A DNA stretch of 64,000 bases from Sporosarcina sp. (GCA_029257435.1 JARIBI010000155.1:1-64000), one strand, 5' to 3'. Numbered from the stretch's first letter, positions 25,223-35,444 are shown. Translations and numbers: made by a program. The notes: generated from the sequence alone by a model not told the origin.

Positions 25223-28045
25223 TTAGTTTTTAAGCGCTTCCTCAATGATACGCTGCTGTTCAAGCTTATGCATTGTGCCATTTCCTTCTGAAGGACTTGC
25301 ACGATGAATACGACCGACGTAATTCACTTTCAAACCTTGAGAAATTTCATACAGATATGGCAACGCGAATGACCATGAACCCATATTCTTCGGCTCTTCT
25401 TGAACCCAAACGATTTCTTCGGCGTTCGGATATCGTTGAATGATTGCAGCCAGTTTGTCGGATGGGAATGGATATAATTGTTCCACCCGTGCAATATGCA
25501 AGTGGTCGAATCCTTCACCGTCTTTCACTTTCTCTGCTAGGTCAATTGCCATTTTTCCGCTAGTCATAATCACTTTTTTCACGCTATCTGCGTTTTTACC
25601 TGTATTCGGTTCTTCGAGTACTGTTTCAAAATGACCTTCCGTCAAATCAGCTAGGTCTGCACCAACAAGCGGATGCCGCAGCAGTGATTTAGGTGTTGCA
25701 ATGACGAGTGGACGTTCAGCTTCTTCTCCAAGTATTGCAGCTTGTCTGCGTAGTACGTGGAAGTAGTTTGCTGCACTTGAAATGTTCGTAACTGTCCAGT
25801 TGTTTTCAGCACAAAGCTGTAAATAACGCTCGATACGGCTGCTTGAGTGTTCCGGACCTTGCCCTTCGTAACCATGCGGCAGCATCATGATCAAACCAGA
25901 CTGCTGACCCCATTTCGCGTTACTGGAGGAGATGAATTGGTCATACATCACTTGAGCCATATTGGAGAAATCTCCATATTGCGCTTCCCAAACTGTAACG
26001 GTCTTCTCTTCTTCTAGATTATAACCGAATTCGTACCCTACAACACCCGCTTCAGTCAACGGACTGTTGTAAGCGACAAATGATGCGTTCGAGCCACTGA
26101 TGTGATGAAGGGGAACAAATTCTTCGCCTGTCTTTTCATCGTGAAGAACCAGATGACGATGTGCAAACGTGCCGCGCTGAATGTCTTGACCCGACATGCG
26201 TATTGGCTTGCCGTCTTGAAGAATTGAACCGAATGCAAGCTGTTCAGCATGCGCCCAGTCGATTTTCCCTTTACCGTTGAACGGATCTTGACGACGTTTC
26301 AAAATACGATCCAGCTTACCGAACACATTGAAGCTTTCCGGGTATGAGAGCAATTCTTCGTTCATACGGCGAAGACGTTCTTCAGAAACACCTGTTTGAA
26401 GGTCTCTTGGATATCCCGCAAGTACAGCATCAGGCGTTGCATTAGAACTATTGCTAGTATCTGATGACGACTCTTTTACTTTGTCATAAGCACGCTGCAT
26501 CTCAGCAAATACTTCAGCATCCAAGTTCTCAACGTCTTGAGCGGTTAAAATGCCTTCTTTTGCTAATTTTTCTCCGTACAACTGACGAGCAGTCGGATGG
26601 TTGTGCACGTCATGATACATAACAGGGTTTGTAACCATCGGCTCATCCATTTCGTTGTGACCGTAACGACGGTAACCGAGGAGATCTATTAGAATGTCTT
26701 TACCAAACTTCTGTCGGTAGTTAAACGCGAATAATGCTGCTCCGATAACATCTTCTGGACTATCGGCATTCACGTGCAGAATCGGTACTTCGAATCCTTT
26801 TGCCATATCCGAAGAATAGTGGGTTGAACGCGAATCATAATACTCTGTTGTAAATCCGATCATATTGTTTGCAATAACGTGAATGGAACCGCCAGTCTGG
26901 AATCCGCGAACACGGCTGAAGTTAAATGTTTCCTGTGTAATCCCTTCACCTGGGAACGCAGCATCTCCGTGAACCATAACTGCGTATGCAGCATTGGTAT
27001 CTTGTACGGGAATACCGGGATGATCTGTGTTTTCTTGTGCAGCACGCGTCTGTCCTGCAATAACAGGATTCACAACTTCCAAATGGGATGGGTTGTACGC
27101 TAGGAAACGATCCATACCCGTTTGACCTTTATATAAAGCACCGAGGTGATACTTTACATCGCCAAACCAGCCGCGAGTTACTTCTACTGAACCATCTTTT
27201 GGCAGAAACGGACCTGATGGGACGCCCGCAAATTCTGCAAACATCATTTCATAAGGTTTGTTAAGGATGTGCGTCAGAACGTTCAAACGTCCTCTGTGCG
27301 CCATGCCAATCAACATTTTCTTCGTATTAGCTTCCTCAGAACGCCGTACTAATTCATCTAGGAATACAACCAGCGTATCAACACCTTCAATCGAGAATCG
27401 TTTCGCTCCTACAAATGTTCTGTGTATGAACTTTTCGAAGCCTTCGATTCTAGTTAAACGATCTAGCAATTGTTTTTTATCATCAGCTGTAAGGGAAATC
27501 GCTAATTTTCCAGATTCAATATTTTCTTGAATCCATTGCTTTTCTTCTTCTTCAATCAAGTGAGCAAACTCATAAGCGATTTTGCCCGTGTATAAGGATT
27601 TCAAATAATTCACAGCGTCGAGTGCATTTTCCACTTGAGAAGGTACTTCTTTTAAGAAAAGTGACGCCGGCATCGCTTCAAGATCACGTTCAGATAGATC
27701 ATAAGCTGAAAGTTCAATACGTGAAGCGTCTTTTGGACGGTCATTCAGCGGGTAAATATCAGCGTTTAAGTGTCCGTATGCCCGAATTGCATCCATGAGC
27801 TTGTATGCGGAAAGAACTTTACGGAAATCAGCTGGATTTCCTTGAGTTCCATCTGCCGTTGCTAAACTTGAGGTATAATCGCCTCCCGTTTCAGGTGTAC
27901 CGTTTCGCTTAAAGAATTCAGCAAGTTCCGGATCGATGGATTCTGGTGCATTTTTGTAAAGCTCATACATCTCCATTACATAGCCAAGGTTCGGACCTGA
28001 AAAAGCTGCATACGGTGAACGCTCGGAACCAACACTGTTCGACAT
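25223..28045 (-). CDS. odhA: 2-oxoglutarate dehydrogenase E1 component
   Basis: 940 residues, full length for the Bacillus enzyme. N-terminal E2-binding arm (SPYAAFSGPNLGYVMEMYELYKN), a thiamine diphosphate domain with GMAHRGRLNVLTHI (about 245-258) and GDAAFPGEG, and a C-terminal pyrimidine-binding domain with HGYEGQGPEHSSSR. It decarboxylates 2-oxoglutarate in the TCA cycle. ATG preceded by TGGAGG. A promoter with TTGCAT-N17-TATAAA lies about 45-75 bases upstream. Confidence 0.97.
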   Translation of the reverse strand: MSNSVGSERSPYAAFSGPNLGYVMEMYELYKNAPESIDPELAEFFKRNGTPETGGDYTSSLATADGTQGNPADFRKVLSAYKLMDAIRAYGHLNADIYPLNDRPKDASRIELSAYDLSERDLEAMPASLFLKEVPSQVENALDAVNYLKSLYTGKIAYEFAHLIEEEEKQWIQENIESGKLAISLTADDKKQLLDRLTRIEGFEKFIHRTFVGAKRFSIEGVDTLVVFLDELVRRSEEANTKKMLIGMAHRGRLNVLTHILNKPYEMMFAEFAGVPSGPFLPKDGSVEVTRGWFGDVKYHLGALYKGQTGMDRFLAYNPSHLEVVNPVIAGQTRAAQENTDHPGIPVQDTNAAYAVMVHGDAAFPGEGITQETFNFSRVRGFQTGGSIHVIANNMIGFTTEYYDSRSTHYSSDMAKGFEVPILHVNADSPEDVIGAALFAFNYRQKFGKDILIDLLGYRRYGHNEMDEPMVTNPVMYHDVHNHPTARQLYGEKLAKEGILTAQDVENLDAEVFAEMQRAYDKVKESSSDTSNSSNATPDAVLAGYPRDLQTGVSEERLRRMNEELLSYPESFNVFGKLDRILKRRQDPFNGKGKIDWAHAEQLAFGSILQDGKPIRMSGQDIQRGTFAHRHLVLHDEKTGEEFVPLHHISGSNASFVAYNSPLTEAGVVGYEFGYNLEEEKTVTVWEAQYGDFSNMAQVMYDQFISSSNAKWGQQSGLIMMLPHGYEGQGPEHSSSRIERYLQLCAENNWTVTNISSAANYFHVLRRQAAILGEEAERPLVIATPKSLLRHPLVGADLADLTEGHFETVLEEPNTGKNADSVKKVIMTSGKMAIDLAEKVKDGEGFDHLHIARVEQLYPFPSDKLAAIIQRYPNAEEIVWVQEEPKNMGSWSFALPYLYEISQGLKVNYVGRIHRASPSEGNGTMHKLEQQRIIEEALKN

Positions 28046-28091
28046 GAGTTATTACCTCCACATTTGCCTTTTGGCATGTTGCGCAAATTTT

Positions 28092-28120
28092 TTTATATCC
28101 TTCTTCATGTTACCATGCAA
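28092..28120 (-). promoter_or_regulatory. odhAB promoter
   Basis: TTGCAT, 17 bases, TATAAA on the minus strand, ending 47 bases before the odhA ATG. Confidence 0.6.
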
Positions 28121-28243
28121 ACACTTGAACTGAAAGGGTTTCGTTCTAGTAAGTACATGTATTATCCGCGGACTAGTTTACACCCTGCAGACTCGCTATG
28201 CAAGAGTTAAAAAAACGCAAGTGTCCATTTTGTGGATTAAATT

Positions 28244-29326
28244 TTATGAGTTCGTTCTACACGAGAGAATGAGATTCGCCATTTCTTCGGGTGTTTTGGT
28301 TGCATCCGTTTGTTCCATTGTCGAAATAATGTTCTTTTTGTCCTTTGCAAGGTTCACTAGATCAGCTAATAATGACGCTTCTGTAATGTCCTCCTCATTC
28401 AGTACATGCGCAAAACCAAGTTTCTTAAAATGTTCAGCATTCAGAATCTGGTCACCCCTGCTTTTTTCAGCAGACAATGGAACTAGGAGCATCGGTATAC
28501 GGACCGCGAGTAATTCAAATATCGCGTTTGAACCCGCACGAGAAAGTGCCAGTTCAGACGCCGCCATCAAGTGCGGCAATCCCTCAGTCACGTACTCAAA
28601 CTGTATATACCCTTCCGTCTGGTCAAGAGACTCATCTAAATTTCCTTTTCCGCAAAGATGAATAATTTGGAAATCTTTTAAAACCGTTAGCAGATTGCCT
28701 CTTAATGCATCATTGAGAACTGCAGAACCTTGACTGCCTCCCATTACGATGACGACTGGCTTCTCTCCAGATAATCCAGACATGCGAAGACCAGTCTTTC
28801 GATCTCCTTCAAATAGTTCAGGACGAATAATTGCTCCTGAACAAGAAGACTTTTCCGAAGGGACATATGAAAGTGTTTCTTCAAACACGGTAAAGATATG
28901 CTTTACAAATGGCAGTGCTATTTTGTTAGCGAGTCCAGGAGACACATCTGATTCGTGTGCAACAACGGGAATACGCGCCAGCTTAGCAGCAAGCACAACC
29001 GGTACCGACACAAATCCCCCCTTGGAAAAGATAATCTCAGGCTTTAATTTACGCAAAATCGAATATGCCTGTAAAACACCCGCACCCACGCGAAAAGGAT
29101 CCGTAAAGTTTTTCATTGAAAAATAACGTCTTAGTTTACCACTATCAATTGCATGGTAGGTCACTTCTGGATGACCTGTGCCGATTAGGTCCCGCTCTAT
29201 TCCTTCATGGGATCCGATGTAGTGAATCTCGTATCCTCTTTCTAAAAATGCAGGGATAATCGCCTCGTTAACCGAGACGTGCCCAGCCGTTCCTCCGCCT
29301 GTTAATACGATTACTGGCCGTTTCAT
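28244..29326 (-). CDS. murG: MurG-type UDP-GlcNAc:lipid I glucosaminyltransferase
   Basis: 360 residues, GT28 fold. The nucleotide and lipid-binding loops are present: GGGTAGH (about 10-16), the HESDVSPGLANK stretch (about 124-135), GGSQGSAVLND (about 190-200) and a sugar-binding SRAGSNAIFELL (about 264-275). It should add GlcNAc to lipid I, giving lipid II at the inner membrane face. It stands alone here, outside a dcw cell-division cluster. It resembles the solitary murG of the B. cereus group more than the dcw type, so a second murG elsewhere is possible. Ribosome site AGGTGAAC. Confidence 0.85.
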   Translation of the reverse strand: MKRPVIVLTGGGTAGHVSVNEAIIPAFLERGYEIHYIGSHEGIERDLIGTGHPEVTYHAIDSGKLRRYFSMKNFTDPFRVGAGVLQAYSILRKLKPEIIFSKGGFVSVPVVLAAKLARIPVVAHESDVSPGLANKIALPFVKHIFTVFEETLSYVPSEKSSCSGAIIRPELFEGDRKTGLRMSGLSGEKPVVIVMGGSQGSAVLNDALRGNLLTVLKDFQIIHLCGKGNLDESLDQTEGYIQFEYVTEGLPHLMAASELALSRAGSNAIFELLAVRIPMLLVPLSAEKSRGDQILNAEHFKKLGFAHVLNEEDITEASLLADLVNLAKDKKNIISTMEQTDATKTPEEMANLILSCRTNS

Positions 29327-29444
29327 AAGGGCCGTTCACCTCTTCTATCATTAAAAAATAAAGTCAATCTCATTTGTTTCTTTTGATAGTATACCAAAAT
29401 AAGCATGATACAATAAGGATTGAAACAAAAAAGGAGGGAAATCG

Positions 29445-30797
29445 ATGAAATCTTCTCTTCCTGTGGAAAGAAAATCATTCCGTTTTGCCAAAATTGTTAT
29501 GCCGATTTTAATCACACAGGTAGCACTCTACTTAGTAACATTCTTTGATATCCTTATGACCGGAAGATACAATACATACCATTTAGCGGGAGTAACAATT
29601 GGTTCTTCTTTCTGGGTCCCTGTTTATACGGGCCTTGCAGGTATCCTTATGGCACTTACCCCGATCATTGCTCAACATGTCGGAGCCAGACGGAACGAAC
29701 ATGTCCGCCCCTCTGTTCAACAAGGAATCTATGTATCCGTTGCGTTAGCCGCAGTCGTTTTTGGATTAATTCTTTTCGTATTCTTCCCAATCATCCGTAC
29801 TATGTCGCTCGAAACACCCGTGAGTATTGTAGCGGTTGACTATTTAAAAGGGATGAGTGTTGGGCTTGCACCATTATTCGCATACACCGTATTACGATCG
29901 TTCTTTGACGCATTAGGTTCTACTCGTGTGTCGATGTTCATCATCTTAATTTCTGCCCCCATTAACGTGCTCTTGAACTACTTATTAATCTATGGTCACT
30001 TTGGCTTTCCTGAGCTTGGAGGAGCTGGCGCTGGTTATGCTTCAGGAATTACGTATTGGATTGTGTTTGCTATTGCAGGAATTGTAGCGGTCGCCGGTAA
30101 ACCTTATCAGAATTATGAGCTTTTGAATCATTGGCAGCTTCCGTGCTGGTCCTATTGGAAAGAAATTTTGTTCATTGGTGTACCCATCGGAATGTCCATA
30201 TTCATTGAAACCAGTATTTTTTCAGTAGTTACATTATTGATGAGTTCCTATTCAACTGAAGTCATTTCTGCGCATCAAGTCGCACTGAATTTCACTTCCC
30301 TGCTGTATATGATTCCGCTTAGTATATCAATGGGAGCGACCATATTAGTCGGGCAATCGATAGGGGCAGGTCAATCCAGCGATGCAAGAAAATACAGCTT
30401 GCTTGGTATAAGTTTCGCCGTGATTTTCAGCTTTATCGGCATCGCCATATTATTAGGGTTCCGCGAACCGATCGCTTCGTTATACACGACAGACAAGTCA
30501 ATCATCACTCTGGCTGCCCAATTTTTCATTTTTGCAGCGTTATTTCAGTTATCGGATGCTGTTCAAGCCCCTATACAAGGGGCACTGCGGGGTTACAAGG
30601 ATGTCAACATAACTTTCTTGATGGGCTTTGTATCCCTGTGGGTGATTGGACTTCCTGTTGGCTACGCAGTTGCAACCTATACCGACCTCGGTCCTTACGG
30701 GTATTGGGTCGGTTTGATTGCGGGATTAACGGTTGGAGCAATTGCGTTAAGTATTAGACTGCGCGTTGTTCAGAAAAGACATGATCTTTCTAGTTGA
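29445..30797 (+). CDS. MATE family multidrug/Na+ antiporter
   Basis: 450 residues with 12 predicted helices. The family signature GILMALTPIIAQHVGARR (about 66-83) and the second-half equivalent SMGATILVGQSIGAGQSSDAR (about 298-318) are clear. It belongs to the NorM/MepA-type MATE transporters that export cationic drugs in exchange for sodium or protons. AAAGGAGGGAA precedes the ATG. It is divergent from murG and ends at a bidirectional terminator. Confidence 0.9.
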   Translation: MKSSLPVERKSFRFAKIVMPILITQVALYLVTFFDILMTGRYNTYHLAGVTIGSSFWVPVYTGLAGILMALTPIIAQHVGARRNEHVRPSVQQGIYVSVALAAVVFGLILFVFFPIIRTMSLETPVSIVAVDYLKGMSVGLAPLFAYTVLRSFFDALGSTRVSMFIILISAPINVLLNYLLIYGHFGFPELGGAGAGYASGITYWIVFAIAGIVAVAGKPYQNYELLNHWQLPCWSYWKEILFIGVPIGMSIFIETSIFSVVTLLMSSYSTEVISAHQVALNFTSLLYMIPLSISMGATILVGQSIGAGQSSDARKYSLLGISFAVIFSFIGIAILLGFREPIASLYTTDKSIITLAAQFFIFAALFQLSDAVQAPIQGALRGYKDVNITFLMGFVSLWVIGLPVGYAVATYTDLGPYGYWVGLIAGLTVGAIALSIRLRVVQKRHDLSS

Positions 30798-30802
30798 TAA
30801 AA

Positions 30803-30840
30803 AACGCCGGTTCAGCAATTTTATTTGCTGAACCGGCGTT
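30803..30840. terminator. Bidirectional terminator between the MATE and CAP genes
   Basis: Perfect 16-bp inverted repeat AACGCCGGTTCAGCAA with a six-base AT loop. Confidence 0.85.
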
Positions 30841-30845
30841 ACTTT

Positions 30846-31694
30846 TTATTTTTGAATGAATTGCTGTGTCCAATAGTTACCGTGTGCATCGTAACCAATT
30901 CCGATGTGAGTGAAGCCTGGAGTCAAAATGTTTTGACGGTGTCCTGGAGACTCCATCCAACCTTTAACGACTTCTTCTGCACTTCGTTGACCCATAGCAA
31001 TATTCTCAGCAGCAGCGCGGTATGTGATACCGTTCGCTTTCATCTGATCAAACGGTGAGCCGTATGTCGGGCTCGTATGAGAGAAGTAATTCTTTGAAGC
31101 CATGTCCGCAGATTTTGCACGTGCAGTCTGCATCAATTTCTCATCCACTTGAAGAGATTTTAAACCTGCTTTTTGACGTTCTGCATTTGTGAGCGTCAAG
31201 ACCGCTTGTTCAACTTGGCTCGCAGAAACTTGACCTTGGTCAGGTGTTTGTTCTGGTTTTTCTTGAGGCGCCGGCTTGGCTGGCGGTGTCGGCACTGGAG
31301 TAACATCCGGCTTTTGCTCTGGCTTTGGTGTCGGCACTGGCTTTTCAGCTGCTGGAGGCGTTGGTTTTTCCGGTTTCACTTCAGGCACCGGCTTCTGATC
31401 TGGCTTTGGTGTCGGTGTTGGTTTTTCAACTGGAGCATCCGGCTTTTCTACAGGTTTTTGCTGTGGTTTCGCATAGTGTTTCATTAACCAGCTAGCTAAC
31501 CCGTTGTAGTAAGCTTGCAGATCCCCCTTATTGTATTGAAGCTGTGTTGGGAACTGTTGTAAATTCCCCTCCACGGTAATTGTTTTTACTACTTTGTTCA
31601 CTTTGACAGAGTCTAGAGTAGAAGCTTCTGCCTGGCTAGTGTTCGGCAATACGAGTGCCGAACCGAGCAAGATGACTGCAATCGATTTTTTCAT
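30846..31694 (-). CDS. Secreted CAP-domain (SCP/YkwD-type) protein
   Basis: 282 residues from the ATG at 31694 (GGGAGGCG upstream; the frame to 31772 has no signals). Signal peptide about 1-23 (MKKSIAVILLGSALVLPNTSQAEAS), a short N-terminal domain, a Pro/Lys/Pro-Thr-rich linker of about 90 residues with repeating KPTPTPKP-like units, and a C-terminal CAP domain (about 160-282) with the four signature regions (LTNAERQKAGL, FSHTSP, AAENIA, HRQNIL). Similar exported proteins of Bacillus spores and envelopes include YkwD; the role is not established. Confidence 0.85.
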   Translation of the reverse strand: MKKSIAVILLGSALVLPNTSQAEASTLDSVKVNKVVKTITVEGNLQQFPTQLQYNKGDLQAYYNGLASWLMKHYAKPQQKPVEKPDAPVEKPTPTPKPDQKPVPEVKPEKPTPPAAEKPVPTPKPEQKPDVTPVPTPPAKPAPQEKPEQTPDQGQVSASQVEQAVLTLTNAERQKAGLKSLQVDEKLMQTARAKSADMASKNYFSHTSPTYGSPFDQMKANGITYRAAAENIAMGQRSAEEVVKGWMESPGHRQNILTPGFTHIGIGYDAHGNYWTQQFIQK

Positions 31695-31889
31695 CTTGTA
31701 CGCCTCCCTTCGAAAACTATCGTAAACGAAGAAGGCTCTCGGAAAACTGGAATACATTGGAGGCATTTCCACTCCCTATCTCTTTGTCTTTAAAAATAGA
31801 GTGGAAGAATGTTCTCAATGGATATCAATGGTATCGGGATGCATTATTGGATAACGAATCGTCTTGACAAAGCATGAGAAAGCATCTAT

Positions 31890-32786
31890 TTAATTGATCC
31901 AGTCAATTTGTTGAATACCTTCGCCAATTACAACTAGACGTTCAGGCATCTTTACATATTCCGGCATCCAGTTCACCATACCATATGCATATTGAAACAG
32001 CATCGGATTTTTTACACCCTCAATTGGGATATATCCTTTCATGCGATATACGGTATCCGGAAGTGAAGCCGTCCATGATTCAACATCCTCTTTTTTCACT
32101 GGATGCAGGAACGTAATAACTTTCGATGAAAGTGGTAAGTTCTTGCCTGAAATAATCGGCTGCTGTGCAGACTTCTCAGCGGACAATGTTTTTTCAATGA
32201 ATGAAAAATCTAATTTTCCTTGAACTGTCTGTACAACAGGTGCAGACATGTTCAAGTTCGCAAGTTCCATTGAAATGGTTGCTAACTGGGACTCCGTCAC
32301 CAAGTCAGACTTATTTAATGCAATAATGTGCGCATGCCGGATTTGTTCTAACATCAGAGAGTGGATTCTAGGTGAAAGCTCTTCACGATGCAACCACCGG
32401 GGTGCATCTGCCACTGTAACAATACCTTTTACTTGAAGCCGATCTGCAAATAAAGGTGAATACACCGCGTCCAGAGCCTCCACTGGATGTGCAGCACCCG
32501 TAGTTTCAATCAAAATGACATCAATGCCTTCGTAGTCTTCCAAGAGCGCTTGTAATTGCGCCTCTGTCTTTTCAGAACCCGTACAGCAAATACAGCCGCT
32601 CAGCAATTCTTTTAACGGAACATCCCCTGATGCGGATACAGAATCTGAATCCACAGGCAATTCTCCAAACTCATTCATTAAAACGGCCGGTTTCTTGCCC
32701 GCTGCTTTCAGTTGGGCAATTGAATTTAGGAGAAGTGATGTTTTACCACTTCCGAGAAAACCACTATATAAATATACATCTATCAT
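31890..32786 (-). CDS. CobW/P47K-type G3E GTPase, metal chaperone family
   Basis: 298 residues. P-loop GFLGSGKT (about 8-15), switch Glu in ETTGAAHP, the metal-binding GCICC (Cys in the CxCC motif, about 64-68) and the guanine-specifying NKSD are all present, followed by the CobW C-terminal domain. Such proteins hydrolyse GTP to deliver zinc, cobalt or iron to client enzymes. No Zur box was recognised upstream. A terminator separates it from the protease gene upstream, about 60 bases away. Confidence 0.85.
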   Translation of the reverse strand: MIDVYLYSGFLGSGKTSLLLNSIAQLKAAGKKPAVLMNEFGELPVDSDSVSASGDVPLKELLSGCICCTGSEKTEAQLQALLEDYEGIDVILIETTGAAHPVEALDAVYSPLFADRLQVKGIVTVADAPRWLHREELSPRIHSLMLEQIRHAHIIALNKSDLVTESQLATISMELANLNMSAPVVQTVQGKLDFSFIEKTLSAEKSAQQPIISGKNLPLSSKVITFLHPVKKEDVESWTASLPDTVYRMKGYIPIEGVKNPMLFQYAYGMVNWMPEYVKMPERLVVIGEGIQQIDWIN

Positions 32787-32809
32787 TGTAAGCCACCCTT
32801 TCTAGTAGA

Positions 32810-32844
32810 GAAGGCGCCCAATCCGGTGTGGATTGGGCGCCTTC
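32810..32844 (-). terminator. Terminator of the carboxyl-terminal protease gene
   Basis: Perfect 15-bp inverted repeat GAAGGCGCCCAATCC with a five-base loop. Confidence 0.75.
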
Positions 32845-32847
32845 AGC

Positions 32848-34344
32848 TCATTTACCGATTTTGTCGAGTACAACTTTTTTAGCTTTCAACAACTGCGGAT
32901 CATCTTTTTCAATTTTTTCACGCAGCTTGTTCATAAGACCAATTGCTGTATCACCTGACAAAACACCATTTTCTTCAAGTTTCAAATCAGCTTGAAGTTT
33001 TTTAACAGCTTGGGTCATCTTTTCATCGAAGAGACCGTCAATTTTACCAGCGTCATAGCCGACTGCTTTCAACATCTCTTTAGCAGTTTCCGTATTAGCC
33101 GAAACCTGTCCTTCTTTCATCTCTTCAGACGGATCTAAGAAAGGCAGCATCGCATAGGATGGATAATCGACTTTAACGTCAGGCTCAATTCCTTTTTTAT
33201 GAATCCAATTGCCGTCTGGTGTTAACCATTTCGCAGTTGTGATTTTTAAATTGGAACCGTCCTTCATATCTAATGGAGATTGTACTGTCCCTTTACCAAA
33301 TGTCTTAATACCGACCAGTGGAATATCTGAAGATTCTTTCAGAGCGCCCGCTAAAATTTCAGAAGCGGATGCACTTCCGTCATCAACAACGAGTGCAACA
33401 GGTACTTCCACTTTACGTCCTCCAGATGCAGGATAGAGTACTGGTTTCTTACCCTTTTCTTCAGTTTGAAGAACGGTTTTCCCTTTGTCCAGGAACAGAT
33501 CTGAAATTTTAAGCGCTCCATCTAGAACACCGCCGGGATTCTGCCGGACATCAAGTACGAGTCCCTTCATTCCTTTAGCTTCCATTTCGTCAAGAGCAGT
33601 TTGCAACTCGTCATACGTATGTTCCGAAAACGTCGTCATTCGAATATGCGCAATCCCGCCGTCTAACATTTCTGCATAAACGGTTTCAATCGGAATATCG
33701 TCTCGTTTAATCTTCACTTCGAAAGGTTCTGCTTTTTCTCCGCGTTTGATAGTTAACGTAACAATCGTCCCTTTTTCACCACGGATAAGCATTACAGCTT
33801 CTGATGAAGACATGCCTTGTATGCTTTTACCATCAACCGACTGAATCAGGTCATTCGGCAGCAAACCTACTTTTTCAGCAGGTGAATTTTTAATAGGTGA
33901 AACCACCTTGATATACCCTTCCGCTTCTTGAATTTCAGCACCAATACCTTGGAAGCTGGAAGAGATATTCTCCATGAGGTGTTCAGTTTCTTCTGTATTC
34001 AAGTAATCTGAGTAAGGATCGTCCAAAGCATCGACCATCCCATTAATGGCACCATCAAGTACTGCTTTATCGTCAATATCTTCAAAATAGTTTTTCTTGA
34101 TTTCGTCATAGGCATCATAAAACTTTTGGAATTCCTGACGATCTGTTTTTTGAGGACTTACTACTTCGACAACTTTATCATCACCAAATGTAAGTGCAAA
34201 AAACGTAATTCCTGCAGTAAGAATGACTAATGTAAAAATCAGCATGACGAATGAGAACGGTTTTATCTTAAAATATCGATTGTGAGCAGGGTGTTGTTCC
34301 GGCTCTTGCGGCCGGTTCTGCTCTTGTTGTTCATTTTCGTCCAT
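32848..34344 (-). CDS. Carboxyl-terminal processing protease (S41, CtpA/CtpB type)
   Basis: 498 residues. A cytoplasmic acidic tail, one membrane helix (about 32-52), a PDZ domain (about 115-195), the S41 serine protease core with catalytic Ser in DDGSASASEIL and Lys in FGKGTVQ, and a C-terminal peptidoglycan-binding helical domain (about 415-475). It is expected to cleave substrates in the space outside the membrane. The ATG at 34344 has an indifferent ribosome site; a GTG at 34356 is the alternative. Monocistronic. Confidence 0.9.
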   Translation of the reverse strand: MDENEQQEQNRPQEPEQHPAHNRYFKIKPFSFVMLIFTLVILTAGITFFALTFGDDKVVEVVSPQKTDRQEFQKFYDAYDEIKKNYFEDIDDKAVLDGAINGMVDALDDPYSDYLNTEETEHLMENISSSFQGIGAEIQEAEGYIKVVSPIKNSPAEKVGLLPNDLIQSVDGKSIQGMSSSEAVMLIRGEKGTIVTLTIKRGEKAEPFEVKIKRDDIPIETVYAEMLDGGIAHIRMTTFSEHTYDELQTALDEMEAKGMKGLVLDVRQNPGGVLDGALKISDLFLDKGKTVLQTEEKGKKPVLYPASGGRKVEVPVALVVDDGSASASEILAGALKESSDIPLVGIKTFGKGTVQSPLDMKDGSNLKITTAKWLTPDGNWIHKKGIEPDVKVDYPSYAMLPFLDPSEEMKEGQVSANTETAKEMLKAVGYDAGKIDGLFDEKMTQAVKKLQADLKLEENGVLSGDTAIGLMNKLREKIEKDDPQLLKAKKVVLDKIGK

Positions 34345-34383
34345 TCGCGATCCCACTTTCTGCTTCGCATTGCGTATTTAGTC

Positions 34384-34413
34384 AAAAAAGGGCCGCTGAC
34401 TTGACCGCGGCCC
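34384..34413 (-). terminator. Terminator of deoD
   Basis: GGGCCGC/GCGGCCC stem with a 10-base loop and six Ts on the minus strand. Confidence 0.85.
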
Positions 34414-34421
34414 CATTTGGA

Positions 34422-35126
34422 TTATTCCTGAATTGCAGCTTCTAAAGCAACTTCAATCATGTCATTGAACGTTGTTTGACGTTCTTCAGAAGTAGTTGCT
34501 TCACCTGTTAGAATGTGGTCGCTAACTGTAAGAACAGCAAGTGCTTGGCAACCGTGTTTAGCGGCAAGTGTATATAATGCAGCTGTTTCCATCTCTACAG
34601 CTAACACTCCATAAGATGCTAGTTTTTCATGTTCAGCGTGCTCATTGTAGAAGAAGTCTTCTGTGTAGACATTTCCTACTTGAAGGTGTAAGCCTTTTTC
34701 TTTTCCTGCATTATAAGCTTTCAACAGCAAATCGAAGTCGGCAGTTGGCGCATAATCCACATCATTGAAGAAAGTGCGGTTGATCGGTGAATTTGTAGTT
34801 GCACTTTGTGCAAGAATGACGTCACGAACTTTCACGTCTTTTTGAATTGCTCCGCAAGTACCGACGCGAATCAGTTTTTTTACGCCAAACTCTTGCATAA
34901 GTTCAGTTGTATAGATTGAGATAGAGGGTACTCCCATTCCAGTTCCTTGAACGGAAATACGTTTTCCTTTGTATGTTCCAGTGAACCCGAACATGTTACG
35001 CACTTCGTTGTATTGAACAACATCTTCAAGGAAAGTTTCAGCAATATACTTCGCGCGGAGAGGATCTCCAGGAAGCAGGATCGTATCGGCGACATCGCCT
35101 TTTTTCGCATTAATATGTATACTCAT
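34422..35126 (-). CDS. deoD: Purine nucleoside phosphorylase
   Basis: 234 residues, the standard trimer-of-dimers DeoD type. [17 protein letters not shown] near the N-terminus binds phosphate, GTGMGVPS and the VEMETAALY (about 178-187) ribose site are intact, as is the catalytic Asp in VSDHILTGE. It splits purine nucleosides with phosphate for salvage. The ATG at 35126 has AGAGGTG upstream; the frame to 35150 is a short extension without a site. Terminator at 34413-34384. Confidence 0.95.
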   Translation of the reverse strand: MSIHINAKKGDVADTILLPGDPLRAKYIAETFLEDVVQYNEVRNMFGFTGTYKGKRISVQGTGMGVPSISIYTTELMQEFGVKKLIRVGTCGAIQKDVKVRDVILAQSATTNSPINRTFFNDVDYAPTADFDLLLKAYNAGKEKGLHLQVGNVYTEDFFYNEHAEHEKLASYGVLAVEMETAALYTLAAKHGCQALAVLTVSDHILTGEATTSEERQTTFNDMIEVALEAAIQE

Positions 35127-35177
35127 CTCTACATAGCACCTCTTTTTCATTTTCTGTACTTATCATACAGTTAAACA

Positions 35178-35203
35178 GGCGGTATTGCAACGGTTCTACC
35201 GCC
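35178..35203 (-). terminator. Terminator of the msrA-msrB-yozE transcript
   Basis: GGCGGTA/TACCGCC perfect 7-bp stem followed by TGTTTAA on the minus strand. Confidence 0.55.
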
Positions 35204-35206
35204 CGT

Positions 35207-35428
35207 TCAAAGGAATCGATCTTCGAAATGCCGATACAGTTCGTCAAACAGAATAGACGGCATTTGAGGATCAGCTTTTTCTTCGATATAACGTGATAGC
35301 GTATCAAACGATCTCTCGTATCTTGGAAAACTGTGATCATTAAACATACTTTCCGCAAAAATCGTATGCGGATCGTTTTTTTCGCCGCCTCGATAGGATA
35401 GTGCAAATTGATAAAAGGAACGGTCCAT
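35207..35428 (-). CDS. yozE: YozE-family small protein
   Basis: 73 residues, starting MDRSFYQFALSYRG and ending DELYRHFEDRFL, typical of the YozE/UPF0346 SAM-like small domain with the conserved central DHSFPR. No function is established. The ATG at 35428 follows AAAGGAGGTCC; longer reading on the same frame overlaps msrB and is ignored. It follows msrB by 16 bases and is probably in the same operon. Confidence 0.85.
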   Translation of the reverse strand: MDRSFYQFALSYRGGEKNDPHTIFAESMFNDHSFPRYERSFDTLSRYIEEKADPQMPSILFDELYRHFEDRFL

Positions 35429-35444
35429 CCGAGGACCTCCTTTC

